Of a stretch of DNA of 64,000 nucleotides, positions 1 through 9,532 are shown piece after piece. Below the pieces are notes generated by a model. It did not search any database. It was given only the letters and a program-made list of their open reading frames with translations, and had not been told where the DNA came from. The position numbers were made by a program, and so were the translations under genes. The stretch is from Cellulomonas chitinilytica. Lineage in GTDB: Bacteria > Actinomycetota > Actinomycetes > Actinomycetales > Cellulomonadaceae. Numbering within the stretch: the stretch's first letter is position 1; every line of letters starts with the position of its first letter. Location of the stretch: contig NZ_BONK01000001.1 in assembly GCF_016862675.1 (NCBI RefSeq), positions 62,001-126,000 of the forward strand, read 5' to 3'.

Positions 1-619
1 GGAGCTGACCCGCGCGGCCGACGTGCTCGAGGCGATGCAGCCGGACGACGCGGCCGACCTGCTCGGCGAGCTCCCCGACGCGCAGCAGGCGGAGCTGCTC
101 GGCCTGATGGAGCCCGACGAGGCGGACGACGTGCGCCGGCTGCTGGCGTACGAGGACAACACCGCGGGCGGTCTGATGACGACCGAGCCGGTCATCCTCG
201 GCCCGGAGACATCGATCGCGTCCGCGCTCGCGCACGTGCGCCGCCAGGACCTGACGCCTGCGCTCGCGTCGATGGTGTTCGTCGCGCGCCCCCCGCTGGA
301 GACGCCGACGGGCCGGTTCATCGGCGTGGTGCACCTGCAGCGCCTGCTGCGCGAGCCCCCGCACGACGCGATCGGCTCGATCGTCGACACCGACATCGAG
401 GCCGCCCCGGCCGAGGCCCCGCTCCTGACGGTCACCCGGCAGCTCGCGACGTACAACCTGCTGGCGATGCCGGTGGTCGACGCGGAGAAGCGCCTGCTCG
501 GTGCGGTCTCGGTCGACGACGTCCTCGACCACCTGCTGCCGGAGGACTGGCGCGAGACGGACGACGACGAGCACCCCGCCCCCGTGACCCGTCCGACCTC
601 GGGGGGCGGCCGTGGCTGA
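1..619 (+). CDS. MgtE N-domain/CBS-domain protein (5' partial)
   Basis: The gene enters from outside the window; the frame is open from base 2 and about 205 residues are visible. They show an MgtE-type acidic helical domain with repeated D-D-A-A-D-L-L-like turns (residues about 7-50), then a CBS pair (about 55-170) beginning at T-A-G-G-L-M-T-T-E. This is the cytosolic Mg-sensing part of MgtE magnesium channels. However, the protein ends soon after the second CBS domain with an acidic, Pro/Gly-rich tail and has no membrane helices, so it is a soluble MgtE-like protein rather than a transporter. The stop overlaps the start of the DUF1003 gene by 8 bp, so the two are translationally linked. Assigning it a magnesium or nucleotide sensing role is inference. 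Confidence 0.85.
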   Translation, partial: ELTRAADVLEAMQPDDAADLLGELPDAQQAELLGLMEPDEADDVRRLLAYEDNTAGGLMTTEPVILGPETSIASALAHVRRQDLTPALASMVFVARPPLETPTGRFIGVVHLQRLLREPPHDAIGSIVDTDIEAAPAEAPLLTVTRQLATYNLLAMPVVDAEKRLLGAVSVDDVLDHLLPEDWRETDDDEHPAPVTRPTSGGGRG

Positions 620-1130
620 CCGGCTCGACCAGCCGCGCGAGACGCGGCGCTCCCTGCTGCCGCGCGCACAGTTCGACGAGGACACGTCGGGCAAGATCGC
701 GGAGAGCATCGCGCGTTTCCTGGGCACGCCGCTGTTCATCATCTGGCTGACGGTCTTCTGCGTCGTCTGGCTGCTGTGGAACGCGAACTGGGGGCCGGAC
801 CGGCCGCGGTTCGACGAGGCGAAGAACGGCTTCACCGTCCTCACGCTGATGCTGTCGCTGCAGGCGTCGTACGCCGCGCCGCTCATCCTGCTCGCGCAGA
901 ACCGGCAGACCGACCGGGACCGCGTGCAGGCCGAGCAGGACCGGCAGCGTTCCGAGCGGAACCTCGCGGACACCGAGTTCCTGGCGCGCGAGATGGCGTC
1001 GCTGCGCATCGCGCTGTCCGAGGTCGCGACCCGTGACTTCGTGCGGTCCGAGCTGCGGAACCTGCTCGAGGACCTCCTGGAGGAGCGGGAGGCGGGTCCA
1101 CCCCCGGACCAGGGGTCCGACCGCACCTGA
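612..1130 (+). CDS. DUF1003 domain membrane protein
   Basis: The product has 172 residues. Two membrane helices (about 38-57 and 74-95) are joined by a short loop containing N-A-N-W-G-P, the usual DUF1003 pattern. They are followed by a charged helical, probably coiled-coil tail (about 97-165) rich in R, E, Q and D. It starts with GTG inside the end of the CBS gene. The family has no proven biochemical role. In actinobacteria it commonly sits between a CBS/MgtE-N protein and Mrp, as here. I infer that it is the membrane partner of the soluble CBS protein, possibly tethering it to the membrane through the coiled coil. Confidence 0.88.
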   Translation: MADRLDQPRETRRSLLPRAQFDEDTSGKIAESIARFLGTPLFIIWLTVFCVVWLLWNANWGPDRPRFDEAKNGFTVLTLMLSLQASYAAPLILLAQNRQTDRDRVQAEQDRQRSERNLADTEFLAREMASLRIALSEVATRDFVRSELRNLLEDLLEEREAGPPPDQGSDRT

Positions 1131-1175
1131 CCTCGCAAGGGCCCTTCGGCGTCCGACCGGCGTGACACGCCGACC

Positions 1176-1188
1176 TACGATGGTCGGC
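1176..1188 (+). promoter_or_regulatory. -10 box for leaderless mrp transcript
   Basis: TACGAT at 1176-1181 is followed by 7 nt and then the ATG at 1189. This is the usual actinobacterial geometry for a transcript starting on the A of the start codon. It favours the ATG at 1189 over the in-frame ATG at 1180, which lies inside the -10 box. No good -35 hexamer is visible. Confidence 0.55.
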
Positions 1189-2358
1189 ATGTCGTCGCAC
1201 CCCGTTCCCCCGACCTCCGGCGCCGAGGGGTCCGACGGACTCACGGCGGCGGTCCGCGTCGCGCTCGCGACCGTGCTGGACCCGGAGATCCGCCGCCCGA
1301 TCACCGAGCTGGGCATGGTCCGCTCGGTCGAGGTCGACGGCACCCGGGTGCGGGTCGGGATCGACCTCACGACGCCGGGCTGCCCCCTCAAGGAGACGCT
1401 GACGCGGGACGTCACGGCAGCGGCCGCCGCCGTCGACGGCGTCACGGACGTGGTGGTGACCCTCGGCGTCATGAGCGCCGACCAGCGGGCCGCGCTGCGC
1501 ACGCTCCTGCGGGGCACGGACGCCGAGCCCGTCATCCCGTTCGCGCAGCCGACGTCGCTGACCAAGGTGTTCGCGATCGCGTCGGGCAAGGGCGGTGTCG
1601 GCAAGTCGTCCGTGACGGCGAACCTGGCGGTCGCGATGGCGGCCGACGGCCTGCGGGTCGGGGTCGTGGACGCCGACATCTACGGCTTCTCGATCCCCCG
1701 GATGCTCGGGGTCACGCGCCAGCCGACGCGGGTCGACGACATGCTGCTCCCGCCGCTCGCGCACGGTGTGAAGGTCGTCTCGATCGGCATGTTCGTGCCG
1801 CCCGGGCAGCCGGTGGTGTGGCGCGGCCCGATGCTCCACCGGGCGCTGCAGCAGTTCCTCGCGGACGTGTTCTGGGGGGACCTCGACGTGCTGCTGCTGG
1901 ACCTGCCGCCGGGCACGGGCGACATCGCGATCTCGGTGGCGCAGCTGCTGCCGGGCTCGGAGATCGTCGTGGTGACGACCCCGCAGGTCGCGGCGGCGGA
2001 GGTCGCGGAGCGGGCCGGGTCGGTCGCGGTGCAGACGCGCCAGCACGTGGTGGGCGTCGTGGAGAACATGTCGTGGCTGCCGCAGCCGGACGGGTCACGG
2101 CTCGAGCTGTTCGGCTCGGGCGGCGGGCAGCGGGTCGCGGAGAACCTGTCGCAGCTCACGGGGGGCGACGTGCCGCTGCTGGGTCAGGTGCCGCTCGACG
2201 TGCGGCTGCGCGAGGCCGGCGACGGTGGCACGCCCGTCGTGCTCGCCGAGCCCGACTCGCCGGCCGCGCAGGTGCTGCGGGACGTCGCGACGGCGCTCGC
2301 CGGACGGCGTCGGGGCCTGGCGGGGCGGTCCTTGGGGCTGACGCCCGCGGGTCGCTGA
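1189..2358 (+). CDS. mrp: Mrp/NBP35-family iron-sulfur carrier ATPase
   Basis: The product has 389 residues. An N-terminal DUF59/MIP18-like domain (about 18-95, with D-P-E-I and the T-T-P-G-C-P-L loop) is fused to a SIMIBI-class P-loop ATPase whose deviant Walker A G-K-G-G-V-G-K-S is at 133-140. Mrp proteins carry or transfer Fe-S clusters to apoproteins in the cytosol. The bridging-cluster CxxC seen in many Mrp/NBP35 proteins is absent: after V-V-E-N-M-S-W (about residue 292) the loop reads L-P-Q-P-D-G-S without cysteine. The Cys in the DUF59 domain is retained. An isolated upstream leaderless promoter suggests it can be transcribed apart from the DUF1003 gene. The family call is firm; Fe-S transfer by this Cys-poor form is not shown. 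Confidence 0.93.
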   Translation: MSSHPVPPTSGAEGSDGLTAAVRVALATVLDPEIRRPITELGMVRSVEVDGTRVRVGIDLTTPGCPLKETLTRDVTAAAAAVDGVTDVVVTLGVMSADQRAALRTLLRGTDAEPVIPFAQPTSLTKVFAIASGKGGVGKSSVTANLAVAMAADGLRVGVVDADIYGFSIPRMLGVTRQPTRVDDMLLPPLAHGVKVVSIGMFVPPGQPVVWRGPMLHRALQQFLADVFWGDLDVLLLDLPPGTGDIAISVAQLLPGSEIVVVTTPQVAAAEVAERAGSVAVQTRQHVVGVVENMSWLPQPDGSRLELFGSGGGQRVAENLSQLTGGDVPLLGQVPLDVRLREAGDGGTPVVLAEPDSPAAQVLRDVATALAGRRRGLAGRSLGLTPAGR

Positions 2359-2378
2359 GGTCCCGTACGCCCGACTGT

Positions 2379-2412
2379 TGGATTCTGTTCGATCCGGTGC
2401 GATGATGTCCGG
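2379..2412 (+). promoter_or_regulatory. Putative promoter of the deoR-galT-galK operon
   Basis: TTGGAT (2379-2384), a 16-bp spacer and GATGAT (2401-2406) lie 6 nt before the GTG at 2413, consistent with a leaderless transcript. The spacer contains a second T-T-C-G-A-T-C copy that could be part of an operator for the DeoR-type protein encoded first in the operon. The hexamers deviate from consensus, so confidence is modest. Confidence 0.4.
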
Positions 2413-3213
2413 GTGTTGGCCACTCAACGCCAGGAGCAGATCCTCGCCGTCGTGCGCGTGCACGGCGCCGCCCGCGTCGCCGACCTCGTCGAGAGCCTCG
2501 ACGTCTCGGACATGACCGTGCGGCGGGACATCGCCGAGCTCGCCCGCGCCGGTCTCGTGCGCCGCGTGCACGGCGGCGCGGTCGCCCCCGACGCCGCCGG
2601 TCGCCCCACGGACGAACCGGGGTTCGACGCCAAGCGCGAGTGGTCCGGCCCGGAGAAGCAGGCGATCGCCCGGGCCGCCGCGGCGAGCGTCGAGCCCGGC
2701 CAGGCGATCGCCCTGTCCGCCGGCACCACCACCTACCTGCTCGCCGAGCTCCTCGCGGCCGACGTGAGCCTGCGCCCGCTCACGGTCGTCACGAACGGTC
2801 TGCGCGTCGCCGACGTGCTCCACCACGCGCCGTCGTCCGCGGGCCTCGAGGTGATCCTCACGGGCGGCGTCCGGACCCCGTCGGACGCGCTCGTCGGACC
2901 CGTCGCCGACGCCGCGCTCGCGAACCTGCGCGTCGAGCGCGCCTACCTCGGCGTGCACGGCCTCGACGCCGACGGGCCCACCACCCCGAACCTCGCCGAG
3001 GCCGCCACCGACCGCGCACTGATGGCCAGCGCCGCCGCCACGACGGTGCTCGCCGACCACACGAAGTGGGGGGTCGTCGGGCTCGCCCGCATCGCCCCGC
3101 TCGACGAGGTCGACACCCTGCTCACCGACGACGCCCTCCCCGACGAGGCGCGCCGGCGCCTCGCCGACCTGCCCGTCCACCTCTCGCTCGCCCCCCTCGG
3201 AGCCGCCCAGTGA
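2413..3213 (+). CDS. DeoR/GlpR-family transcriptional regulator
   Basis: The product has 266 residues. The N-terminal DeoR winged helix (about 3-57) includes V-S-D-M-T-V-R-R-D-I as recognition helix, followed by the family signature V-R-R-V-H-G-G-A. The C-terminal DeoRC sugar-phosphate sensor domain spans about 75-235, with S-A-G-T-T-T and T-N-G-L-R phosphate-binding loops. Regulators of this family usually repress sugar catabolic operons and are released by a phosphorylated sugar. It is the first gene of an operon with galT and galK; its stop overlaps the galT GTG by 4 bp. It is therefore most likely the autoregulated repressor of galactose use, with galactose-1-phosphate or a related sugar phosphate as a possible effector (inference). 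Confidence 0.92.
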   Translation: MLATQRQEQILAVVRVHGAARVADLVESLDVSDMTVRRDIAELARAGLVRRVHGGAVAPDAAGRPTDEPGFDAKREWSGPEKQAIARAAAASVEPGQAIALSAGTTTYLLAELLAADVSLRPLTVVTNGLRVADVLHHAPSSAGLEVILTGGVRTPSDALVGPVADAALANLRVERAYLGVHGLDADGPTTPNLAEAATDRALMASAAATTVLADHTKWGVVGLARIAPLDEVDTLLTDDALPDEARRRLADLPVHLSLAPLGAAQ

Positions 3214-4396
3214 CCACCGCCGCGACACCCGCCGTGCGCAAGACCAGCACCCGCCTCGCCGACGGACGCGAGCTGATCTACTTCGACGACACCGAGCCGT
3301 ACGTCTCGGGCGCCGCGACACGGCGGCTCGACGACCCGCGCCCGCTGCCCGACCGCTTCGCGCCGGTGCACGACGAGCACGGCGACCCGCAGCCCGTGAC
3401 CGGCCCCGAGCTGCGCCGCGACCCGCTGACCGGCGAGTGGATCGCCATCGCCGCGCACCGGATGAACCGCACGTTCCTGCCGCCCGCGGACGCGAACCCC
3501 CTCGCTCCCGCCCGTCCGGGAGCGACGTACCAGGACGGGGAGATCCCGGCCGAGGACTACGACGTGGTGGTGTTCGAGAACCGCTTCCCGTCGCTGCTCG
3601 CCGTGCCGGGCCTGACGGAGGGACCGAGCGACCGCGACGGCGAGCCGCTGTGGACGGTCCGCCCGGCGGCCGGTCGCTGCGAGGTCGTCTGCTTCTCCGC
3701 CGACCCCACCCAGTCGTTGCGCACCGTCGGTCCGCGCCGCATGCGCACGATCGTCGAGGCGTGGGCGGACCGGACCGCGGCGCTCGGCGCGCTGCCGGGG
3801 ATCGAGGAGGTGTTCGTCTTCGAGAACCGCGGCAAGGAGATCGGCGTCACGCTGCACCACCCGCACGGGCAGATCTACGCCTTCCCGTACGTCACGCCCC
3901 GCACGGCCCGGATGCTCGAGCAGGCCCGCGCGCACACCGCCCGGACCGGACGCCTGCTGGGCCGCGACGTGCTCGACGCCGAGCTGCGGCACGGCGCGCG
4001 TGTGGTGCTCGAGTCGGAGCACTGGGTCGCGTACGTGCCGTTCGCGGCGCGCTGGCCCGTCGAGGTGCACCTGGCCCCGCGTCGCGACGTGCCGGACCTG
4101 CCCGCGCTCGACGACGACGAGCGCGCCGACCTCGCCGTCACGTACCTCGCCCTCCTGGACCGGCTCGACCGGTTCTTCGAGGACGACGGCACGAGCATCC
4201 CCCTGCCGTACATCTCGGGCTGGCACCAGGCCCCCGTGGGTGAGGGGCGCGACGTGTCCCGCCTGCACCTCGAGGCGTTCTCGGTGCTGCGGGCCCCGAA
4301 CAAGCTCAAGTACCTCGCGGGCGTCGAGTCCGGCGCCGGAGCCTGGATCAGCGACACGACGCCCGAGAAGATCGCGGCCCGACTGAAGGAGCTCGC

Positions 4397-4400
<4 letters not shown>
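3210..4400 (+). CDS. galT: Galactose-1-phosphate uridylyltransferase
   Basis: The product has 396 residues. It exchanges UDP between UDP-glucose and galactose-1-phosphate in the Leloir pathway. The active-site H-H-P-H-G-Q motif lies at about 216-221, with the nucleophilic His in H-P-H; the N-terminal D-P-L-T-G-E-W and F-E-N-R-F-P elements of the GalT fold are present. It starts with GTG in a 4-bp overlap with the deoR-type gene and itself overlaps galK by 4 bp, so all three are translationally coupled. No galE lies nearby, so UDP-galactose epimerisation must be encoded elsewhere. Confidence 0.97.
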
Positions 4401-5611
<1,211 letters not shown>

Positions 5612-5690
5612 TCGCGGGCGGAAACGCCCACCTCTACAGCGCATCACGCAGTAGTGTCCGTGGTGCGGTAACTCGCGTCATCCTCCCCTG

Positions 5691-5776
5691 GGTGGATCCA
5701 CCGGGTGCCGCGCCGCCGCTACCGTGCGGCTGCACGACCCGTCCGCGCCCGCCGCACGACGCGAGGAGTCCACCCC
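5691..5776 (+). promoter_or_regulatory. Promoter region of the export operon, with palindrome
   Basis: A perfect 12-bp palindrome GGTGGATCCACC (5691-5702) lies about 18 bp upstream of a -10-like TACCGT (5720-5725), where a -35 box or operator would sit. The ribosome-binding site GAGGAG is at 5763-5768, 8 nt before the ATG at 5777. I see nothing else in the 5612-5776 gap. Confidence 0.4.
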
Positions 5777-6814
5777 ATGGGGGTCACCCGCAGGTTCATC
5801 TTCCCGACGCTCCGCATCCTGATCTGGGCCCTCATCGCCGCCGCGCTCGTCAAGATCGCCTTCAACGGCGCATCCGTCGAGACCCAGGACACAGGGCTGC
5901 TCCCCACGGGGCAGCTCGTCGAGCCGACCGTCCAGGTCGCGACCGGCACCGTGACGAACGCCGTCACCGTGCAGGCGAGCGTCGTCACCGACCCGGCGGT
6001 CGTCGTCCGGGCGACCCTCGCGGGGACCGTCTCCAAGCTGCTCGCCAAGGACGGCGCCGTCGTCGCGGTTGACACGCCGATCCTGCAGATCCGCCAGGAG
6101 ACCCCGCAGGACCCGGTCGTCACCACCGACCCCGAGACGGGCGAGCAGAAGACGACCGAGAGCCCGCCCAAGGTCACCCTGCAGACCGTCAAGGCCACGG
6201 TCGCCGGCACCCTCAGCCTGCCGACGCTCAAGGACCAGGTCGTGTCCGTCGGCGAGCAGATCGGGACCATCGCACCCGGCACGCTGTCCGTCAGCGGCAC
6301 CCTCACGCCCGACCAGCAGTACCGGCTCATCGGCGCCCCGTCCCAGGCCAGCGTCACGCTCAACGGCGGGCCCGCACCCTTCGACTGCACGGGCGTGAAG
6401 ATCGGCTCCGCCGCCACCACGTCGCAGCAGCCGGACCAGAACGCCGACCAGACCGCGCAGACCGCGGCGTCCGGGACCGTGAGCTGCGCCGTCCCCGCGG
6501 GGGTGACCGCCTTCGCCGGGCTCGGCGCGACGCTCGCGATCACCAACGGGACCGCGGCCGACGCCGTCGTCGTCCCCGTCACCTCGGTGCAGGGCACCGT
6601 GCAGAAGGGCAACGTCTGGGTCGTCGCGCCCGACGGGACCAACGAGAAGCGCGAGGTCGGGCTGGGGCTCACGGACGGCGAGAACGTGCAGATCACGTCC
6701 GGCCTCGTCGCCGGCGACGAGATCCTCCAGTTCATCCCCGTCGCCGGCGGCGCTGGGGCCGACCCCTGCGACCCGAAGTCCGCGTCCTTCGACCCGAGCA
6801 TGTGCGCCGGATGA
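5777..6814 (+). CDS. MacA/HlyD-like membrane fusion (adaptor) protein
   Basis: The product has 345 residues. One N-terminal membrane helix (about 8-30, after an R-R positive start) is followed by an extracytoplasmic part with two biotinyl-lipoyl-like beta segments, around V-V-V-R-A-T-L-A-G-T-V and V-K-A-T-V-A-G-T-L. A beta-barrel region follows and the chain ends in a Cys-containing tail. It is the adaptor of a MacAB-like ABC system. In monoderms such proteins couple the transporter to extracellular or envelope substrates. It is first in an operon with an ATPase and a FtsX/MacB-type permease (4-bp overlaps). The substrate cannot be read from the sequence; antimicrobial peptide, antibiotic or lipoprotein export are possibilities. 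Confidence 0.8.
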   Translation: MGVTRRFIFPTLRILIWALIAAALVKIAFNGASVETQDTGLLPTGQLVEPTVQVATGTVTNAVTVQASVVTDPAVVVRATLAGTVSKLLAKDGAVVAVDTPILQIRQETPQDPVVTTDPETGEQKTTESPPKVTLQTVKATVAGTLSLPTLKDQVVSVGEQIGTIAPGTLSVSGTLTPDQQYRLIGAPSQASVTLNGGPAPFDCTGVKIGSAATTSQQPDQNADQTAQTAASGTVSCAVPAGVTAFAGLGATLAITNGTAADAVVVPVTSVQGTVQKGNVWVVAPDGTNEKREVGLGLTDGENVQITSGLVAGDEILQFIPVAGGAGADPCDPKSASFDPSMCAG

Positions 6815-7671
6815 GCCTCCTCGAGCTCACCGAGGTCACACGGTCCGTGCGCCTGCCCGACGAGCGGATGCTGCACATCCTGCAGGGCGTCACGCTCACG
6901 GTCGGGGCCGGCGAGCACGTCGCGGTCGTCGGACGGTCCGGCACGGGCAAGTCGACGCTGCTCAACATCCTCGGGCTGCTCGACGCCCCGACCACGGGCG
7001 AGTACCTGCTCGAGGGCGTGCCGATCGCCCGGCTGTCGAACCGTGCCCGCACCCGCCGGCGCGGCCGCGACTTCGGGTTCGTGTTCCAGCAGTTCAACCT
7101 GCTGCCCGGACGGACCGCGCTCGAGAACGTCACCGCTCCCCTGCTCTACGCGGGCGGACGGCAGTTCTGGTCGAGGCGGCGGCTCGCGGCCGAGATGCTC
7201 ACCCGCGTCGGGCTCGGCGACCGCCTCGACACCATGCCGGAGAAGCTGTCCGGCGGCGAGCAGCAGCGCGTCGCCATCGCCCGGGCGCTCGTCCGCGGGC
7301 CTCGCGTGATCCTCGCCGACGAGCCGACCGGCGCGCTCGACGTCGAGACCGGCGGCGAGGTGATGGACCTGCTCGACGAGATCGCGTCGCAGACCGGTGC
7401 CGCGCTCGTCACGATCACGCACGACCTCGCCGTCGCCGCCCGCGCGGAACGGCAGTACCGGCTGGCGGACGGCGTCCTCGTGCCGATCCGGCTGGACCGG
7501 GACAGCGACTGGGTCGGCGACGTGCCGACGCTCGTGGCGGACCGGTCCGCCATGACCGAGCGGCGGCTCCCGACCGGGACCGGCCTCGGCGCTGACCTCG
7601 GCGCCGACCAAGGTGCGGACCTCGGTGCGGACCTCGACCAGGACCTCGACCAGGACGGAGCGCGCGCATGA
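6811..7671 (+). CDS. MacB/LolD-type ABC transporter ATPase
   Basis: The product has 286 residues. Walker A G-R-S-G-T-G-K-S lies at 41-48, the signature L-S-G-G-E-Q-Q at about 146 and Walker B V-I-L-A-D-E-P at about 166, followed by the G-A-L-D D-loop. The start ATG overlaps the adaptor stop (ATGA) and the stop overlaps the permease start. The C-terminus carries an unusual low-complexity acidic tail (about 258-285) built from G-A-D-L and D-Q-D-L repeats, encoded by a short tandem repeat at 7583-7660. It powers the MacB-type permease, probably as a dimer on the cytosolic face. Confidence 0.92.
   Translation: MSLLELTEVTRSVRLPDERMLHILQGVTLTVGAGEHVAVVGRSGTGKSTLLNILGLLDAPTTGEYLLEGVPIARLSNRARTRRRGRDFGFVFQQFNLLPGRTALENVTAPLLYAGGRQFWSRRRLAAEMLTRVGLGDRLDTMPEKLSGGEQQRVAIARALVRGPRVILADEPTGALDVETGGEVMDLLDEIASQTGAALVTITHDLAVAARAERQYRLADGVLVPIRLDRDSDWVGDVPTLVADRSAMTERRLPTGTGLGADLGADQGADLGADLDQDLDQDGARA
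7583..7660 (+). repeat. Short in-frame repeats coding an acidic tail
   Basis: Degenerate 12-15 bp units (G-A-D-L then D-Q-D-L codons) repeat in frame at the 3' end of the ATPase gene. They are absent from the conserved ATPase fold and are a likely slippage-prone, length-variable segment. Confidence 0.6.
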
Positions 7672-8915
7672 CGGGCGTCGTCGGCGCGCTCGTCGAGGCG
7701 TGGGACGAGCTGCGCATCCACAAGCTGCGGGTCCTGCTCGCGCTCGTCGGCGTCGCCTGCGCCGTGGCCGCGATCACCGGTGTGACGGCGGCCGTGTCGA
7801 TGCTCAAGCAGGCGTTCCAGGAGCAGACCGACCGGGGCATGGGCCGGCAGGTGACCCTCATGGTCAACGTGTACCCGACGGGTCCGGACTCGACGATGAC
7901 GACCGACATGGACGCGGTCTTCGCGCAGGTCCTCGACCGGTACTCGATCGAGTACGCGAGCCGCCAGGAGTGGACCCAGGTGCCCGCCCGGTTCCCCGAC
8001 GGCACCCGCTCGCTGCAGGTCACGGCCGTGGACCAGGACTACGCGGTGATCAACCGGACCGTGCCCGTGCAGGGTCGGTGGTTCAGCGACGAGGACGTCG
8101 AGGCGTTCAGCCCGACGCTCGTGGTCAACGAGGCGTTCCTGACCTCGCTCGGCCTCGTCGACCTCTCGACGCACCCGACCGTCCTGCTCGGCGGCGAGGC
8201 CCCCGTGCGCGCGACCGTCGTCGGCGTGCTGAAGAACGACTGGCCCCAGGCCGAGCCGATGGCCTTCGTCCTGTACGACCAGCTGCACCGCTGGATCGGC
8301 ATTGACGGCAACGCCGGGCCGCCCGGGCAGGTCACGTCGATCGCGTCCGGGTCGGCGATGGCGATGCAGTCGTTCCCGTCGATGCAGGTCTGGGTCCCTA
8401 CGGGAGCGGCGTCCGAGCTGAGCGACGCGATCCAGCACGACGTCGCCGCCACGGTCCCCGGCTGGGGGGTCGACGTGTCGCCGAACGGCGACGGCAGCGA
8501 CCCGATCGGCCGCGCGACGAAGTGGGTCGGCATCGGCGTCGGCGGGTTCGCCCTGCTGCTCGGCGGTCTGGGTCTCGTCAACATCGCGCTCGTCACCGTG
8601 CGGTACCGCATCCGCGAGATCGGGATCCGCCGGTCGTTCGGCGCGACCTCCGGGCGGGTGTTCTTCGGGGTCATGCTCGAGTCGGTGGTCGCGACGGTCG
8701 TGGCGGGCCTCGTCGGCGTGGTCATCGCGGTGGCGATCATCAAGAACATCCCGATCGAGCGGGTGTTCGGGTCGCAGATCGACGACATGCCGCCGTTCCC
8801 GGTGTCGGCCGCGCTCGTCGGCATGGCGTGCGCGACGGCCGTGGGCGCCCTGGCCGGGATCATCCCGGCGACGGTCGCGGTGCGGGTCAAGGTCATCGAC
8901 GCGATCCGGTACTGA
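7668..8915 (+). CDS. MacB/FtsX-family ABC transporter permease
   Basis: The product has 415 residues. A first membrane helix (about 22-45) is followed by a large extracytoplasmic MacB_PCD domain (about 50-280) and three C-terminal helices (about 290-410). The region between helices 2 and 3 has the typical R-E-I-G-I-R-R-S-F-G-A cytosolic coupling motif. MacB-type permeases act by mechanotransmission rather than by a through-membrane pore. It is the last gene of the adaptor-ATPase-permease operon. The ArsR-like gene downstream is convergent. Confidence 0.9.
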   Translation: MTGVVGALVEAWDELRIHKLRVLLALVGVACAVAAITGVTAAVSMLKQAFQEQTDRGMGRQVTLMVNVYPTGPDSTMTTDMDAVFAQVLDRYSIEYASRQEWTQVPARFPDGTRSLQVTAVDQDYAVINRTVPVQGRWFSDEDVEAFSPTLVVNEAFLTSLGLVDLSTHPTVLLGGEAPVRATVVGVLKNDWPQAEPMAFVLYDQLHRWIGIDGNAGPPGQVTSIASGSAMAMQSFPSMQVWVPTGAASELSDAIQHDVAATVPGWGVDVSPNGDGSDPIGRATKWVGIGVGGFALLLGGLGLVNIALVTVRYRIREIGIRRSFGATSGRVFFGVMLESVVATVVAGLVGVVIAVAIIKNIPIERVFGSQIDDMPPFPVSAALVGMACATAVGALAGIIPATVAVRVKVIDAIRY

Positions 8916-8935
8916 GCGACCGGCGACCGGCCGCG

Positions 8936-9484
8936 TCAGCCGGCCGGCGTCGCGTCGCCGCGTCGCCGGGTCACGTCCTCGTGCAGCACGTAGAAGACCG
9001 AGTACGGCGTGCCACCCTGGGTGGCCGGGCGGGCGGCGAAGTCCTCGAGCACCGCCTGCACCCGCTCCGACAGCTCCCGGTATCCGGCCTCGTCCAGGCG
9101 CAGGCCCAGTCGGGCCATCTGCGCCTCGTCGGGGTCCGGCACCAGGGCGAACTCCTCGAGGAACGCGTCGACCAGGACCCGGGTGCGTCCCGCACCGCCG
9201 GGGGTGCGCCACGACTTGCCGGTCGCACGGTAGGGGACCTCACGCGAGCCGCGCGCCCCGCGGCGGACGGGCTCGGCGACGAGGAACCCCCGGTCGACGA
9301 GGGTGCGGACGTGGTGCAGGACGGTCGCGGGGTTCTTGCCGAGGCGGTCCGCGATCTCCCGGTTGGTGAGGGCCTCGTCGAGGCAGAGCCGCAGGATGCG
9401 GATGCGCAGGGTGGACGCGAGGGCCCGGGCGTCGGCGTCGCGCTCAGCGGCGGTGGGCTCAGCGGCGGTGGGCTCGGCGGGCAT
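8936..9484 (-). CDS. ArsR-like winged-helix transcriptional regulator
   Basis: The product has 182 residues. The N-terminal winged helix (about 20-85) shows L-R-I-R-I-L-R-L-C and the recognition segment R-L-G-K-N-P-A-T-V-L-H-H-V; a C-terminal helical effector or dimer domain follows. I chose the ATG at 9484 because a -10-like GATGAT lies 6 nt upstream; an in-frame upstream start at 9502 would lie inside the operator. It is divergent from the MFS gene with 89 bp between. Two perfect palindromes there overlap the two promoters, so it most likely represses both itself and the pump and is released by a ligand of the pump. Confidence 0.88.
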   Translation of the reverse strand: MPAEPTAAEPTAAERDADARALASTLRIRILRLCLDEALTNREIADRLGKNPATVLHHVRTLVDRGFLVAEPVRRGARGSREVPYRATGKSWRTPGGAGRTRVLVDAFLEEFALVPDPDEAQMARLGLRLDEAGYRELSERVQAVLEDFAARPATQGGTPYSVFYVLHEDVTRRRGDATPAG

Positions 9485-9501
9485 GCCATGATCATCCCTC
9501 A

Positions 9502-9523
9502 CTGATTGATGTTTCTCAATCAG
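9502..9523. promoter_or_regulatory. Operator 1 (regulator side)
   Basis: CTGATTGA-N6-TCAATCAG is a perfect inverted repeat. On the minus strand it contains the -35 box TTGAGA (9514-9519), which is 17 bp from GATGAT (9491-9496) and 6 nt from the regulator ATG. Binding here would block the regulator's own promoter. Confidence 0.8.
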
Positions 9524-9532
9524 ACGGTTCTC

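Noticed and set aside
1..619. A full MgtE magnesium transporter
   Set aside because: No membrane helices follow the CBS pair before the stop.
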